Assembly: GCA_964474695.1 (NCBI GenBank) | Contig: CAYYTK010000010.1 | Location: 62,001 to 126,000 of the forward strand | From: DAOUBP01 sp964474695 | GTDB taxonomy: Bacteria > Chloroflexota > Anaerolineae > CG2-30-64-16 | Direction of reading: 5' to 3' | Length of the DNA stretch: 64,000 nucleotides | In this document: positions 38,249 to 47,349 of the stretch, one piece after another | How the letters are laid out: every line of letters begins with the position of its first letter | How positions within the stretch are numbered: position 1 is the stretch's first letter | Notes under the pieces: generated by a model | What the model was told of the DNA's origin: nothing | Seen by the model: only the letters and a program-made list of their open reading frames with translations | Databases searched by the model: none | Made by a program: the position numbers and the translations under genes

Positions 38249-39634
38249 ATGACACTAGCTACCCTTCTCCGCCGCGGCGTCGGCCTGCAATTGGCGGTGC
38301 TGCCCGAACCTTCGGCCGCTGAGCTGGCCGAGACGTTGGTCGCGTTCGCCAACACCGACGGCGGCACCGTGCTCCTGGGCGTAGACGCCGGCGGCCAGAT
38401 CACCGGCGACCTGCTGCGCGATGATGCTGATGGGCTGCTGCGGGCGGCTCTTTCCCAATGCCGGCCGTGGGTGCGCACCGATTGGCAGCAGTTCGAGGAT
38501 CGGGCGGGGCTGGCCGTGGCGATCTCGGTGCAGCGCAGCGCCGAGCTGCATGCGCTGGCCGACGGCCGTGTGCTGGTGCGCACGCACACCGGCAATGAGC
38601 CGCTGGACGGCGCCAAGATCAGCCACCTGGCAGCCACCAAGGCCAGCGGGGACTTCGAGCTGGAGACCGTGGCCGGCGCCACGCGCGCGGACCTGGACGA
38701 GGATGTGATCCAGGATTACCTGCGCCGGCGCTCCGCCCGCTTGGGCCGCGATCTGGGGCAGACCGAAGACGAGCTGCTGCGCGCTACCGGCGCGCTGAAT
38801 GCGCAGGGCGAGGTAACCGTCGCGGGGATGCTCCTGTTCGGCAGGGCGCCGCAGGCCTTCATCCCGCAGAGCGGGCTGGTGTATGTCCGCTTCGTCGGCA
38901 CCGACCCGCGCGGCCCCGGCGGCCAGCCCGGTTACAGCCGCCGCGAGGAGTTCAACGGCGGGCTGGCCAGGGTCATCGAGAGCGCATGGGCCATCTTGCT
39001 GACCGAGATGCGCGGGGAAGCGGTGGTGCGCGGCTTGAAGCGGGAGGATCGTTATCTCTACCCGACCTTTGCGGTGCGCGAGGCGTTGGTAAACGCGCTG
39101 TGTCACCGGGATTACCGGGCGACCGGCAAGCGCGTGGAGATCCGGCAGTTCGATGACCGGCTGGAGATCAGCAGCCCCGGCGGGCTCCCCGGTTACATCA
39201 CCCTGGACAACATCGTCGACGAGCACTTCTCGCGCAACCCGCGCCTGGTCAACGGCCTGTTCGAGTGGGGCTACATCGAGCAGCTTGGGTTGGGCATCGA
39301 TCGCATGATCGAAGAGATGGTGCAGGGCGGCCATCCGGCGCCGGAATTCAAAGCCTTGCCGTATTCGTTCACGGTGATCCTGCGCAAGGGCAACGGGCAG
39401 ATGGGCGCCGGGCTGCCCCGCGCCCTGCCGGAATGGGCCACCGGCCTCGGCGAGCGGCAGATTCAGGCGATCCTGCACTTGCAGCAGTACGGCCGCATCA
39501 CCAACCGCGAATACCGGGACCTGTGCCCCACCGTGACCCCCGAGACCCTGCGCCTCGATCTGGCAGACCTGGTGGACAAGGGGCTGATCATCAAGATCGG
39601 GGATAAGAAGGGCACGTACTACATGCTGAAGTAG
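38249..39634 (+). CDS. AlbA_2-domain ATP-binding transcriptional regulator
   Basis: 461 residues. The N-terminal AlbA_2/Schlafen-type domain (1-110) has LAETLVAFANTDGGTVLLGV. The middle has a GHKL-like ATPase section (ALVNALCHRDYRATGKRVEI, then NPRLVNGLFEWGYIEQLGLGI). The C-terminal winged helix (about 395-461) has LQQYGRITNREYRDLCP and LVDKGLIIKIGDKKGTYY. Proteins of this type are DNA-binding regulators of unknown stimulus. It stands alone between gyrA and the decaying island. Confidence 0.88.
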   Translation: MTLATLLRRGVGLQLAVLPEPSAAELAETLVAFANTDGGTVLLGVDAGGQITGDLLRDDADGLLRAALSQCRPWVRTDWQQFEDRAGLAVAISVQRSAELHALADGRVLVRTHTGNEPLDGAKISHLAATKASGDFELETVAGATRADLDEDVIQDYLRRRSARLGRDLGQTEDELLRATGALNAQGEVTVAGMLLFGRAPQAFIPQSGLVYVRFVGTDPRGPGGQPGYSRREEFNGGLARVIESAWAILLTEMRGEAVVRGLKREDRYLYPTFAVREALVNALCHRDYRATGKRVEIRQFDDRLEISSPGGLPGYITLDNIVDEHFSRNPRLVNGLFEWGYIEQLGLGIDRMIEEMVQGGHPAPEFKALPYSFTVILRKGNGQMGAGLPRALPEWATGLGERQIQAILHLQQYGRITNREYRDLCPTVTPETLRLDLADLVDKGLIIKIGDKKGTYYMLK

Positions 39635-39677
39635 TGGCCGCGCTCAGCAACGATGCCTCTTCAACTGCCGGAGGCCA

Positions 39678-39971
39678 TCACCGGAACGCGTTGAGCCCGG
39701 TGATCAGCGCGGGCGTGCCCCCGCAGTCATAGGCGACCCGCAAAGTCTCGCAGATCTCAGCCTCACTGGCGCCCAGGGCCCGCGCGCGCTGCGCGATGGC
39801 TTTTACGCCGTCGGGGTGCCCCTGAATCGCGTCAGAAAGCAGCGTCATCAGCACCTTGTATTTTGCCGGGATGGCCCCATCCTGCATCGCGAACTCGCGG
39901 TTCGCGGCAAAGAGCCGGGCGAACTCCGGGTCATGCTGCTCGATCAGTTCCATGAACCATGATTTGGGCAT
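39678..39971 (-). CDS. Carboxymuconolactone decarboxylase family protein (AhpD-like fold)
   Basis: 97 residues from the ATG at 39971 (MPKSWFMELIEQHDPEFARL). The helical CMD core has KYKVLMTLLSDAIQGHPDGV and ARALGASEAEICETLRVA. The active-site CxxC of AhpD is missing; only a single Cys remains in AYDCGGTPAL, so peroxidase-type chemistry is doubtful. The sequence is about half the size of AhpD, normal for small CMD proteins. Confidence 0.85.
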   Translation of the reverse strand: MPKSWFMELIEQHDPEFARLFAANREFAMQDGAIPAKYKVLMTLLSDAIQGHPDGVKAIAQRARALGASEAEICETLRVAYDCGGTPALITGLNAFR

Positions 39972-39989
39972 CTTGGCGACTCCTTTACT

Positions 39990-40193
39990 GAACGTATTGT
40001 GTGCCGTGGTCGTGCCGGTGCTGAACAGCCACCACATCATGCTGCAGCGGAACCTGCTCTACACGGCGATTACCCGTGCGCGGAAGTTAGTGGTGCTGGT
40101 GGGTGATCCGCTGGCGATCGCGCGGCGATGGGTAACGATAAGGTGTTGCGCCGGTTCACGGCGTTGGCGGCGAGGTTGGGGAAGGTAGTATGA
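39990..40193 (+). pseudogene. Remnant of RecD2-type SF1 helicase, C-terminal end
   Basis: Translation gives VVVPVLNSHHIMLQRNLLYTAITRARKLVVL (motifs HHIMLQRNLLYTAITRAR then KLVVLVGDPLAIA), the near-invariant C-terminal motif VI of RecD2/UvrD-like helicases. A frameshift near 40128 is needed to continue with NDKVLRRFTALAARLGKVV and a stop at 40193. Nothing upstream encodes the rest of the helicase, so this is a decayed end overlapping the upstream region of the CMD gene. Confidence 0.8.
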
Positions 40194-40218
40194 GGCTGAT
40201 GCATCAGAGCCGAGGATC

Positions 40219-40260
40219 TATCAACAACCTATCAATATTCGCGTTGATAGGTTGTTGATA
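40219..40260. repeat. Perfect 17-bp inverted repeat
   Basis: TATCAACAACCTATCAA and its exact complement are separated by TATTCGCG. It is AT-rich compared with its surroundings, between the helicase remnant and the antitoxin gene stop. It may be a terminator for either side or the scar of a lost element. Confidence 0.85.
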
Positions 40261-40286
40261 TGACCTTAGCGGCGCGTTCTGCATTG

Positions 40287-40541
40287 TCAGGGTCTTGCTC
40301 CGGCCGGCGCGTGTTTCTGGCTGTGCTGAATCTCACCCAAACGGATCACCAGGCGAAGCGCCTCGTTCACTGCCGCTTGGTCTGGGAAGGCTTTGGCTAC
40401 GTCAGGGTCGAGCAGCACCAGATTGGTGCCGGCGCGATAGCGTGCTACATACTTGCCCCGGACACCACCTTTGAGCAGCTCACGCAGATCATATTCTGGC
40501 CGCAGTTCGTCTTCCATCTCACCCGGATAGTCCTTGTTCAT
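40287..40541 (-). CDS. Putative antitoxin partner of BrnT
   Basis: 84 residues from the ATG at 40541; a GTG at 40559 is an alternative. The sequence DELRPEYDLRELLKGGVRGKY and LVLLDPDVAKAFPDQAAVNEALRLV resembles a widespread ribbon-helix-helix-like antitoxin that follows BrnT-type or other RelE-fold toxins (quoted motif DELRPEYDLRELLKGG). It overlaps the toxin gene by 23 bp in the usual toxin-first order. DNA binding through its C-terminal half and autoregulation of the operon are expected. Confidence 0.8.
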   Translation of the reverse strand: MNKDYPGEMEDELRPEYDLRELLKGGVRGKYVARYRAGTNLVLLDPDVAKAFPDQAAVNEALRLVIRLGEIQHSQKHAPAGARP

Positions 40542-40800
40542 AAGCTTTACTCTCTGCACGAGTCAGTTTTCGTGCACTGATGATTCTGAATCGATCTTCG
40601 CGTCCTGCGAAGGAGACAATCAACAAACGACGCTGATGAGATTGCCCAACGATAATCAGGCGGTCTTCCACTGTCGAATGGTCAGGATCCGGCACGGTCA
40701 TACTCAAGGGATCATCAAACACGGTTGCAGCCTCGGTGAATGACACTCCGTGTTTTCGGAGGTTGCTGACAGCCTTGTTGGGGTCCCATTCAAATTCCAT
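40519..40800 (-). CDS. brnT: BrnT family ribonuclease toxin
   Basis: 93 residues from the ATG at 40800. Signature MEFEWDPNKAVSNLRKHGVSF, followed by EAATVFDDPLSMTVPDPDH and FRIISARKLTRAE, matches BrnT toxins, which are RelE-fold ribonucleases that halt translation (quoted part FEWDPNKAVSNLRKHG). The conserved Lys/Arg/Ser-Ala-Arg residues of the active site region are present, so the toxin looks intact. The operon has its own promoter upstream. Confidence 0.9.
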   Translation of the reverse strand: MEFEWDPNKAVSNLRKHGVSFTEAATVFDDPLSMTVPDPDHSTVEDRLIIVGQSHQRRLLIVSFAGREDRFRIISARKLTRAESKAYEQGLSG

Positions 40801-40878
40801 ATGTGTGCCTGTTGTACTGCGTTTTGAGTAATGATCCACTAAGCGTGACGACCTTTAGCAACGCTCATCATGGTGATA

Positions 40879-40907
40879 ATTGTACCTCAATCCAGGTCTC
40901 AGCGCAA
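40879..40907 (-). promoter_or_regulatory. Promoter of the BrnT toxin-antitoxin pair
   Basis: Minus-strand TTGCGC (40907-40902), 17 bases, TACAAT (40884-40879). ACGTACGC tandem units just upstream (about 40910-40930) may be operator sequence. Confidence 0.7.
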
Positions 40908-41045
40908 TACGTACGCACGTACGCACGGCGGAAGTCAGTGGAAGTCGATGGCGCCAGAGAATGTCGTTGGCGGTTCTTCGAGGTTGCAGCTGGCACCCCG
41001 GTGGCGATTGATCGGAAGTAGGGCAGTATGAGGAGCCAGGAGTTG

Positions 41046-41356
41046 TTACCCCTCACCTCGCAGAGTATCCAACAGGAATTCAACCGTACGGATGCCATCC
41101 ACAGCCAGGTCCCAGTCTTGATGGTCATTCTCGACCTCAAAGGAGTAGCCCCGCGCTCTGACAGTCTGTGTCGCTTCAAACTCCTCCAGGTCATACCATA
41201 TTTTTCGCGCATGAAGCGATCGGTCAACTGGTGGCGCGCGAGCCGCCGACGCAGTTCGCACTCCGCGAGGCGGGCCACCTGTTGTTCGAGGGCGACACCT
41301 GGCTCCAGTGCATCTAGAATGCCGATCAATCGATCAGAGAGCTCAACCCGCAACAT
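41046..41356 (-). pseudogene. Frameshifted antitoxin-like gene
   Basis: Starts MLRVELSDRLIGIL at 41356 and runs to LTDRFMREKYGM. The reading frame then ends, and the next frame continues DLEEFEATQTVRARGYSFEV to VDGIRTVEFLLDTLRG and a stop at 41046. The junction KYGM-DLEEFE is what intact relatives show, so a single G appears to be missing in GGTATGACCTGG near 41195. These proteins are small partners of toxin genes; no toxin is seen next to it. Confidence 0.75.
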
Positions 41357-41534
41357 CTGAACACCTCCATGGCTTCGCACCAGTTTGCCTCAGGATGGTT
41401 CTTAGCGCAACATATCAGAAGAGTAGAGTGATGGAAGCTGCGGAGAAATGCTCAAGTATCAGTCTCGTGCTTACGTGAGTGACTCTCAATCGAGACTGTA
41501 CAGCGCGCCGGTCCGTTCCAGCGTATGCACGATG

Positions 41535-41779
41535 TCAAGAAATGCGGTGAGGTCGGCACAGTCTCTGTTCGGCGCGCTCGATCTCCTCCAACATCTTCAG
41601 GTTGATCTCCTCGGGTGACAGGTCGGGATACTGCCGCTGCAAGCGGGCGCGGTGTGCGCTGACCACCCACTCTCGTGCCGCCAGCATGGCGAGCAGCCGT
41701 TCGCCCGGAGTGAGCCGGCCGCGAATCCGCATGAGTTGTGATCCACCGGGTCAAAACGATACTTGGATTCAGTGTCCAT
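41535..41779 (-). pseudogene. Frameshifted small protein, nucleotidyltransferase-associated type
   Basis: MDTESKYRFDPVD begins at 41779 but runs into another frame near 41740; the intact-looking continuation MRIRGRLTPGERLLAMLAA to LSPEEINLKMLEEIERAEQR lies in the next frame to 41535. In the third frame DLTAFLDIVHTLERTGALYSLD follows, like the first helix of an MNT-type nucleotidyltransferase that usually sits downstream. The whole looks like a decayed toxin-antitoxin-type pair. Confidence 0.6.
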
Positions 41780-41817
41780 GCCGCCTCGCACCGCATGGAG
41801 AACGCCAGCGACCGAGA

Positions 41818-42084
41818 TCATGTCTCATCTTGTGCCGCTTCGCTGTCTTCTATGATGGCCTGGCCGCGCAAGACTGCCTCCTGGCGGGCGCGCTCCAGGA
41901 CGACCGCACCATCCTGGATGATCTGCTCCGGCGTGCGCTCGCGCTGCGCCAGGGCGAGCTGGGCTGCGCGGCGCATTGTATCCCGCATTTTTGGTGTGAC
42001 CGGCCGGCGGGGCTGCAAAAAGCGCGTCCCACGGCAGGCAGATTGGGGCAGGCAGTGCTTAGGGGTATCGAGACATGCTGACAA
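41818..42084 (-). CDS. Small hypothetical protein, antitoxin-like
   Basis: Up to 88 residues; the ATG at 41988 (MRDTMRRAAQLALAQRER) is an equally possible start and gives 56 residues. Sequence is helical with TPEQIIQDGAVVLERARQEAV. It lies 38 bp upstream of the frameshifted gene in the same direction. No family is recognised with certainty. Confidence 0.45.
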   Translation of the reverse strand: MSACLDTPKHCLPQSACRGTRFLQPRRPVTPKMRDTMRRAAQLALAQRERTPEQIIQDGAVVLERARQEAVLRGQAIIEDSEAAQDET

Positions 42085-42116
42085 ATGGCTGGCTGAAGCC
42101 GGAGTTGGGCATCACC

Positions 42117-43004
42117 CTATTTACGCTGTTTCTTGGCACACTCCAGGCAAAGCCAGGTGTTGCGTGTGGTGCTGCCGGCCGGCATGGGAACAGCTATTCG
42201 ATGGTTGTTACATACATTGATGTGACACACACTGCAATTCGCTGAAGCTTCATCATCGAACCACGATACCGGCTTTTGACATTGGTCTTTCTTGAAGAGG
42301 CCAGATTTCTCTACGGCTTGACAAGCTGTGGCAGCGGTTATCTGCTTTCGAGTCTGTGCCTGGTATCCGGGCAGCCAACCTTGTGCTTTGCTGAGCTGTA
42401 CCGTCACTTCTTGAATGGATACTTGAGTTTCTCCAAGCGCGGCGTTTAGTTTGGCTAGCGCGTCTCTCAGCCTTTCAGCCAGCGACCCCACACCTGGAAC
42501 AGAGTTCAGCCGACTTACTCCGCTGCCAAGACCCCCTATCGCCCTGCTGGTAGTGGCGGTCAAATCGCTCAGTTGTCTCAGGCCATTGCTCACCTCCGGC
42601 ATAGCGCTTGCTACCGCATAGAGTTGACCGGAAAGGTCAGGCGGCCGTACCTGACTGGCCTGTTCTGCTCGCAACGATTCAGTCGTCACGGGCAAAAATC
42701 GGCGCAAAGCTGCAAGGGGAGCGGATAGTTGCTGCATGGAATGCCGTATGCCGATCACGGCATCGTAAACGCCCGCAATCGCCGGCACAACCTTGACGGC
42801 TGCTTTCCATGCTATTCCCATTGCTGCTGACTTCATCGCATCTATGACGGAGACGACCAGACTGATCGCCTTCTCCAGTACTGAACCGGTCTGGGAGACC
42901 AGCGCTAACTTCTCAACGCCAAGCTGTAAGGTCGCCAGATCTTGCAAGCGAACGCTCCACACTGTTTGATCGGTGTTCTGTAAGTCATTGTCTGACATCT
43001 GCAT
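42117..43004 (-). CDS. Coiled/amphipathic protein with C-terminal zinc-binding domain
   Basis: 295 residues from the ATG at 43004 (GGAAAGGGGCAACA upstream). Residues 30-75 are hydrophobic-amphipathic helix (LEKAISLVVSVIDAMKSAAM), and 85-215 are heptad-rich helices with LSDLTATTSRAIGGLGSGVS and LSKAQGWLPGYQAQ. The tail has CSVCHINVCNNHR and CLECAKK, plus an earlier Cys pair (ATACQAVEKSGLFKKDQC), enough for one or two zinc sites. No known family. It is the last gene of a ten-gene same-strand series, 64 bp after the beta-helix gene. Confidence 0.75.
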   Translation of the reverse strand: MQMSDNDLQNTDQTVWSVRLQDLATLQLGVEKLALVSQTGSVLEKAISLVVSVIDAMKSAAMGIAWKAAVKVVPAIAGVYDAVIGIRHSMQQLSAPLAALRRFLPVTTESLRAEQASQVRPPDLSGQLYAVASAMPEVSNGLRQLSDLTATTSRAIGGLGSGVSRLNSVPGVGSLAERLRDALAKLNAALGETQVSIQEVTVQLSKAQGWLPGYQAQTRKQITAATACQAVEKSGLFKKDQCQKPVSWFDDEASANCSVCHINVCNNHRIAVPMPAGSTTRNTWLCLECAKKQRK

Positions 43005-43068
43005 TGTTGCCCCTTTCCAGTGTTGAGACGACCCAAGTGAAGTTAGGGTCCTCGCGTTGACGGTCGGC

Positions 43069-44421
43069 TCACACGCGCAGTACATCCTGTTGCCGATTGC
43101 CTGAACACGTGTTGTTGCGCAAAGTGGGCTGCGCGGGAGCTTGCACGGCCAGGCCAATGCTGTTCCCTATGCACGAATTGCCCTCTGCCATCCCCGTGCT
43201 TGTGCCAAAGAAGAGGATGCCACACTTGGCATTCCCCTGGCAGGTGTTGCCACTCAGCGTGGGCGATGCGTCAGCGTCAGCCTCGATGCCGTTAGCGCCG
43301 TTCCCAAGGCAACGATTTTGGCTCGCGACACCCTTCGCGTGATTGTCAAAGGTGATCCCGTTGGACTGGTTCCGCTCACATTGGTTCTGTTTGAGTTCAG
43401 GCCGGGCCTGTTCGCCGACATAGATCCCAGTAACGTTGCGACGGGCCTCGTTCTCCCGGGCCATCCCTGTCGCCTCGCCCAGGAAGGCGATGCCGATCCG
43501 CTTGTTGGCTTCGCAGATGTTGCACTCCAGCACGGGTTGGGCGGCTCCAAGCACAGCGATCCCGGCCAGGCCGTTACTCTCACAGCGGTTCGCAATGGCT
43601 TGCCCCGCTGCGTTCTGATGGAACGCAATGCCGCTCTCGCCGTTCTCTCGGCAGATATTGCCTCGGATGAGAGATCTCGACAAGCCTGTCACGAACAATC
43701 CGCTTCGCTCGTTCTGGAAACACCGGTTGTCGCTCGCTTGGACATCCGCTGACTCCTCCAACGCGATGCCATCCCCCTGGTTTCCCGTTGCCGCGCAGTT
43801 GCGCACGACGCCGTGAGTTTTGCCATAGACCCAAAGCCCGCTGCCGGTGCGCATTCCTTCGCCGGCCATCATCTTCAGCGGGTTCATCAGCTCACTCGTG
43901 AGGCCCCGTCGCTCCAGGTCATCCATCAGCGGTGACATACCGTTCTCGTCCAAGGCGCCCCAGGCGCGCCCGCCAGTGAAGCGGCACCGGTCCAAGGTGA
44001 TTTCCCCGCTCGCGATCTCCACTACTGAGGCCCATTCCCCACCCTGGTGTCGGAACTCGATACCGTCGGCGGCAAACGCCCCGGATCCGCTAAAGCGCAC
44101 GACATACCAGTGTGCGCGGCCAATCACCTGGCATTTGTCTATCCCGGCTCCGACGAGCGTGAGTGGCTTGTTGATCTCAAGCGGCTCGTCGAGACGATGT
44201 GCGCCGGGCGAGAGGCGTAGAGTTGCACCGGCGGGCGCGCCCGCCACAGCTTCGGCGAGAGTGCGGAACTCACCGCCCCCATCTAGGGTGACCTTGATTT
44301 CCGGCTCTGCCGGTTTCGCAGGCTGGTCGGGGAGCACGGCCGGTTGAGATGATGGCCCCGGTTCCGGTGTAGGAGAGGCAGGCTTGTCGGCTTTTCCCAG
44401 TAAGCGTTTCAAGAGTCCCAT
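43069..44421 (-). CDS. Right-handed parallel beta-helix protein with cysteine ladder
   Basis: 450 residues from the ATG at 44421 (AAGGTGG upstream). After a Pro-rich N-terminus (15-45) comes LSPGAHRLDEPLEINKPLTLVG, a DUF1565/NosD-like entry to the helix (quoted part LSPGAHRLDEPLEI), then an inserted helical hairpin (about 165-195) and ten or more rungs of about 23 residues. The rungs repeat N-x-C-x2-N...GI, for example GNICRENGESGIAFHQNAAG, ANRCESNGLAGIAVLGAAQP and GNTCQGNAKCGILFFG. There is no signal peptide, unlike secreted beta-helix proteins. The homologous module forms the C-terminal half of the next gene upstream. Function unknown. Confidence 0.82.
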   Translation of the reverse strand: MGLLKRLLGKADKPASPTPEPGPSSQPAVLPDQPAKPAEPEIKVTLDGGGEFRTLAEAVAGAPAGATLRLSPGAHRLDEPLEINKPLTLVGAGIDKCQVIGRAHWYVVRFSGSGAFAADGIEFRHQGGEWASVVEIASGEITLDRCRFTGGRAWGALDENGMSPLMDDLERRGLTSELMNPLKMMAGEGMRTGSGLWVYGKTHGVVRNCAATGNQGDGIALEESADVQASDNRCFQNERSGLFVTGLSRSLIRGNICRENGESGIAFHQNAAGQAIANRCESNGLAGIAVLGAAQPVLECNICEANKRIGIAFLGEATGMARENEARRNVTGIYVGEQARPELKQNQCERNQSNGITFDNHAKGVASQNRCLGNGANGIEADADASPTLSGNTCQGNAKCGILFFGTSTGMAEGNSCIGNSIGLAVQAPAQPTLRNNTCSGNRQQDVLRV

Positions 44422-44544
44422 GGATGTCAACCACCTTGAAGTGAGTGATGTTCGGCGGCCAGGCGTGTTCAGTTGGGTAGATGAGCCTGCTTCCCGATCG
44501 CTTCAACGCTATTTCGATGATGCGGGTGTCAGTTCACGGTGCGC

Positions 44545-47244
44545 TCAACGGGGCGCCCCGCCGATTCCGCCGAGCTCGTTTCTGGCACAGTTGTTGTCCT
44601 GCAGCACAGGGTTGGCTGTACGCCCCAAATAGATGCCGATCTTGTTACCCATGCATTCATTGGCGCGCGCAACACCCTCGGAAGTGTTCATGTAGAAAAT
44701 GCCGCCGCGCGCGTTGTCGTTGCACACATTGCGCTCCAGGGTAGGCGCGGCGCTATCTATGACCTGAATGCCATCTTCGCTGTTGCTTCGACAGGTGTTG
44801 CACTTGACTACCGGTGCGCCTTCTCCCCCGCAGTAGATTCCTACGACATTGTCGGAGCAAGTATTCTCTTCCACCTGAGGTTGTGCCTCATCGGTCATGG
44901 TGATACCGGCGCCGTTACCGCGACACGTATTGCCGCGTGTCGTGCCACCAGCCTCTTTGTAGAAGGAGATACCGCCAAGCTCGTGGCTCTCGCATTGATT
45001 CCCTTCGATCAACGGACGCGCCTCCTCGCTGGCATAGATGCCGTGCCTCTGCCCAGCCCCACCGATGCAGTGGTTGCCGCGTGCCGTGGCGCTGGCCTGC
45101 TGCCAGAAGCCGATTCCGACCCCTTTGTTGGCACGACAGGTGTTGCTCTCGATCACAAGATCCTCTGCCGCGCGCTCAACATCACTGCGCACGGCGATTC
45201 CATGTTCTTCGTTGTCATGAACGTCATTGCCTGCGATGCGTCCTCCGGCATTTCCGCAGAAGGTGATGCCAGCGATCTTGTTTCCGTTGAATTGACTGCG
45301 CACCAACTCCGCCCGTACACTTCCCTCCGCCCCGACGCCGTCACATTCGTTGCCTGTGAAGCAGCACTCCGTGACCTTTGCCCGGGCTTGCCCATGCAGC
45401 CACAGACCACTGCCGGCACGCAGAACATCAGGTATGAACATGGAACGACTCACAACCTCCCCTCCAAAACGCTTCATAAGTATGGTGAAGCGACGTTGCT
45501 CAGTGAAAAGTCTCGCTTCCTCGTTCTCGCCTGAGACCTTAAGGAGCGTCTCGTCCATGACACCACCCCGGCAGCAGCAATGGTACAATTCAATTTGTCC
45601 GCCTGCTACTTCGATCGCGGAGGCGAAATGCGGGCCGGCGTGTTCAAACGTGACGCCGATAGCCGCCAGCCGGCCATCCATCAGTTGGATGACGTACTCC
45701 TCGCCTGCGCAGGACACCGTACAGTGCTCCGGACCCGGACCGAGGAGCGTCAGCGATCGTTTCAGCGACAAGGGAGCACTCAGAGTATGAACGCCCGGCC
45801 TCAGAGCAAGGATGCTTGTATCTAGCGCAGCTTCAACGGCATCTTCAAGCGTTAAGGAGCCGCCTTCCCCGTTGGCATCTACAACGAGGAGGGTCGGCGG
45901 CATCGCGGCGTTGATCCAATTCGCCAAGGCAGGCTTCAGGATCTGCGCCTCGGGGCTGTCAATCTTGAGCAAAGCTGTAGCAGCCTGCTTGCGAACCTGG
46001 TCGTTCTCGTGGCCCAACAGAGTTATCAGCTCCGGCACGGCCGGTTGGCCCAACGCGACCAACGCTTCGGCCGCCATCATTGCTTGCTGCGTTTCTCCAC
46101 TGGCAATGACCGCTGCCAGCGGCTTGAGCGCGGGTTGCCCGATCTTTCCCAGCGCCTCCACGGCAGCCTGCCCCAAGAGCGGGTCGGCATCGTTCATGAG
46201 CACGAGTAGATCATTCATAGCAGGCGCTCCGATGGCGCCGAGCGCCTGAATCACGCGCGTCCGCACCGGCCCACTGGTTTGCCGCACGGCCGCGGCCAGG
46301 GCTGGCACGGACGGCGCACCGAGCCGGGTTAGCAGGTCGCGAGCGGTGACCCACACCATCACTGCGTCGCTCGATAGCGCCTCTACCAGCGTCGGGATGG
46401 CAGCCGGCCCGCTTTGCGCCAGCCGTTCGCGCGCTGCGTTTCTCAGCCGATCGTCGTTGGCGGCCAAAGCGGCGACGAGCAACGCCGTGACATCACCGAA
46501 CTGCCCAAGAGTTTGATAGGCAGCTTCGCGCACGCTCGATGATGGATCGGCCAACGCCTTGATCAGCGCCGGGACAGCAGCCTGACCGCCGCGGATAAGT
46601 CGTTGCCGAGCGGCCTGGCGCACGCGGTCGTTACGGTCGGCCAGCAGTTGCACCAGTAGCGGCGTTAACTCACCCAACTGATCAAGAATGCCATCCACCG
46701 CGATGCGCACCTCCGGCGATGGATCGGCTGACGCCACAAGCAGCGCCGGGACAGCAGCCTGGCCATCTTGGGCCAGCCGCTGGCGCGCGGCGTCTCGGAC
46801 GCGGGCATTGCCGTCGGTCAATGCACCGACCAGCACGGGTGCAATATCACCGTAACTCCGCAGCACACTGTTAGCTGCCTCGCGTCCCCTCGCTGCAGGG
46901 TTGGCAGCGACCGCAAGCAGCGCGCGGCCGGCGACCTGGAATCCCACATCCTTCAGGGCCTTGCCGGCAAGATCGCGCTGAACCAGATCGGAAGAATCTA
47001 GGATCGTGATGAGCGAGGCCACAGCTTGCGGCGCGCCGATTTGTCCCAACGCCTGGAGCGCCGCGCGCACCAGGTCCGCGTTCTGGTTTTCCTGGATCAC
47101 GGCCGCGAGGTCATTGACTGCTTCACTGGCGCGCTGCGCGCCGAGCGCCTGGGCCGCGGCGATGCGCTTGGTCCAGTCCGGTTTGAAGAAGCCGCGCGCG
47201 GTGCGTAGATCGTTGATGAGTGCAGAGACTGTTTGCAAGGCCAT
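44545..47244 (-). CDS. HEAT-repeat / parallel beta-helix fusion protein
   Basis: 899 residues. The N-terminal 440 residues are HEAT/PBS-lyase-type repeats (VRDAARQRLAQDGQAAVPAL, then VRQAARQRLIRGGQAAVPAL, and so on), an all-helical scaffold for protein binding. Residues 455-899 are a right-handed beta-helix paralogous to the downstream protein: same entry (LALRPGVHTLSAPLSLKRSL), same helical hairpin insert, then rungs with a Cys ladder such as GNTCRGNGAGITMTDEAQPQ, ENTCSDNVVGIYCGG and CNTCRSNSEDGIQV. There is no signal peptide or membrane helix, so it is probably cytoplasmic. The combination is one I have not seen described. It is likely to act with the other proteins of the operon. Confidence 0.82.
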   Translation of the reverse strand: MALQTVSALINDLRTARGFFKPDWTKRIAAAQALGAQRASEAVNDLAAVIQENQNADLVRAALQALGQIGAPQAVASLITILDSSDLVQRDLAGKALKDVGFQVAGRALLAVAANPAARGREAANSVLRSYGDIAPVLVGALTDGNARVRDAARQRLAQDGQAAVPALLVASADPSPEVRIAVDGILDQLGELTPLLVQLLADRNDRVRQAARQRLIRGGQAAVPALIKALADPSSSVREAAYQTLGQFGDVTALLVAALAANDDRLRNAARERLAQSGPAAIPTLVEALSSDAVMVWVTARDLLTRLGAPSVPALAAAVRQTSGPVRTRVIQALGAIGAPAMNDLLVLMNDADPLLGQAAVEALGKIGQPALKPLAAVIASGETQQAMMAAEALVALGQPAVPELITLLGHENDQVRKQAATALLKIDSPEAQILKPALANWINAAMPPTLLVVDANGEGGSLTLEDAVEAALDTSILALRPGVHTLSAPLSLKRSLTLLGPGPEHCTVSCAGEEYVIQLMDGRLAAIGVTFEHAGPHFASAIEVAGGQIELYHCCCRGGVMDETLLKVSGENEEARLFTEQRRFTILMKRFGGEVVSRSMFIPDVLRAGSGLWLHGQARAKVTECCFTGNECDGVGAEGSVRAELVRSQFNGNKIAGITFCGNAGGRIAGNDVHDNEEHGIAVRSDVERAAEDLVIESNTCRANKGVGIGFWQQASATARGNHCIGGAGQRHGIYASEEARPLIEGNQCESHELGGISFYKEAGGTTRGNTCRGNGAGITMTDEAQPQVEENTCSDNVVGIYCGGEGAPVVKCNTCRSNSEDGIQVIDSAAPTLERNVCNDNARGGIFYMNTSEGVARANECMGNKIGIYLGRTANPVLQDNNCARNELGGIGGAPR

Positions 47245-47349
47245 ATCGGTTACTCCTGAACAAGACTTTCATCCTGGATAAGGTGTTCGCACCCGAAGCA
47301 AGGACAGGTGGCCCCAAAAGTTTGCCGCTGCGCTGGCCCCAGATTGTTC

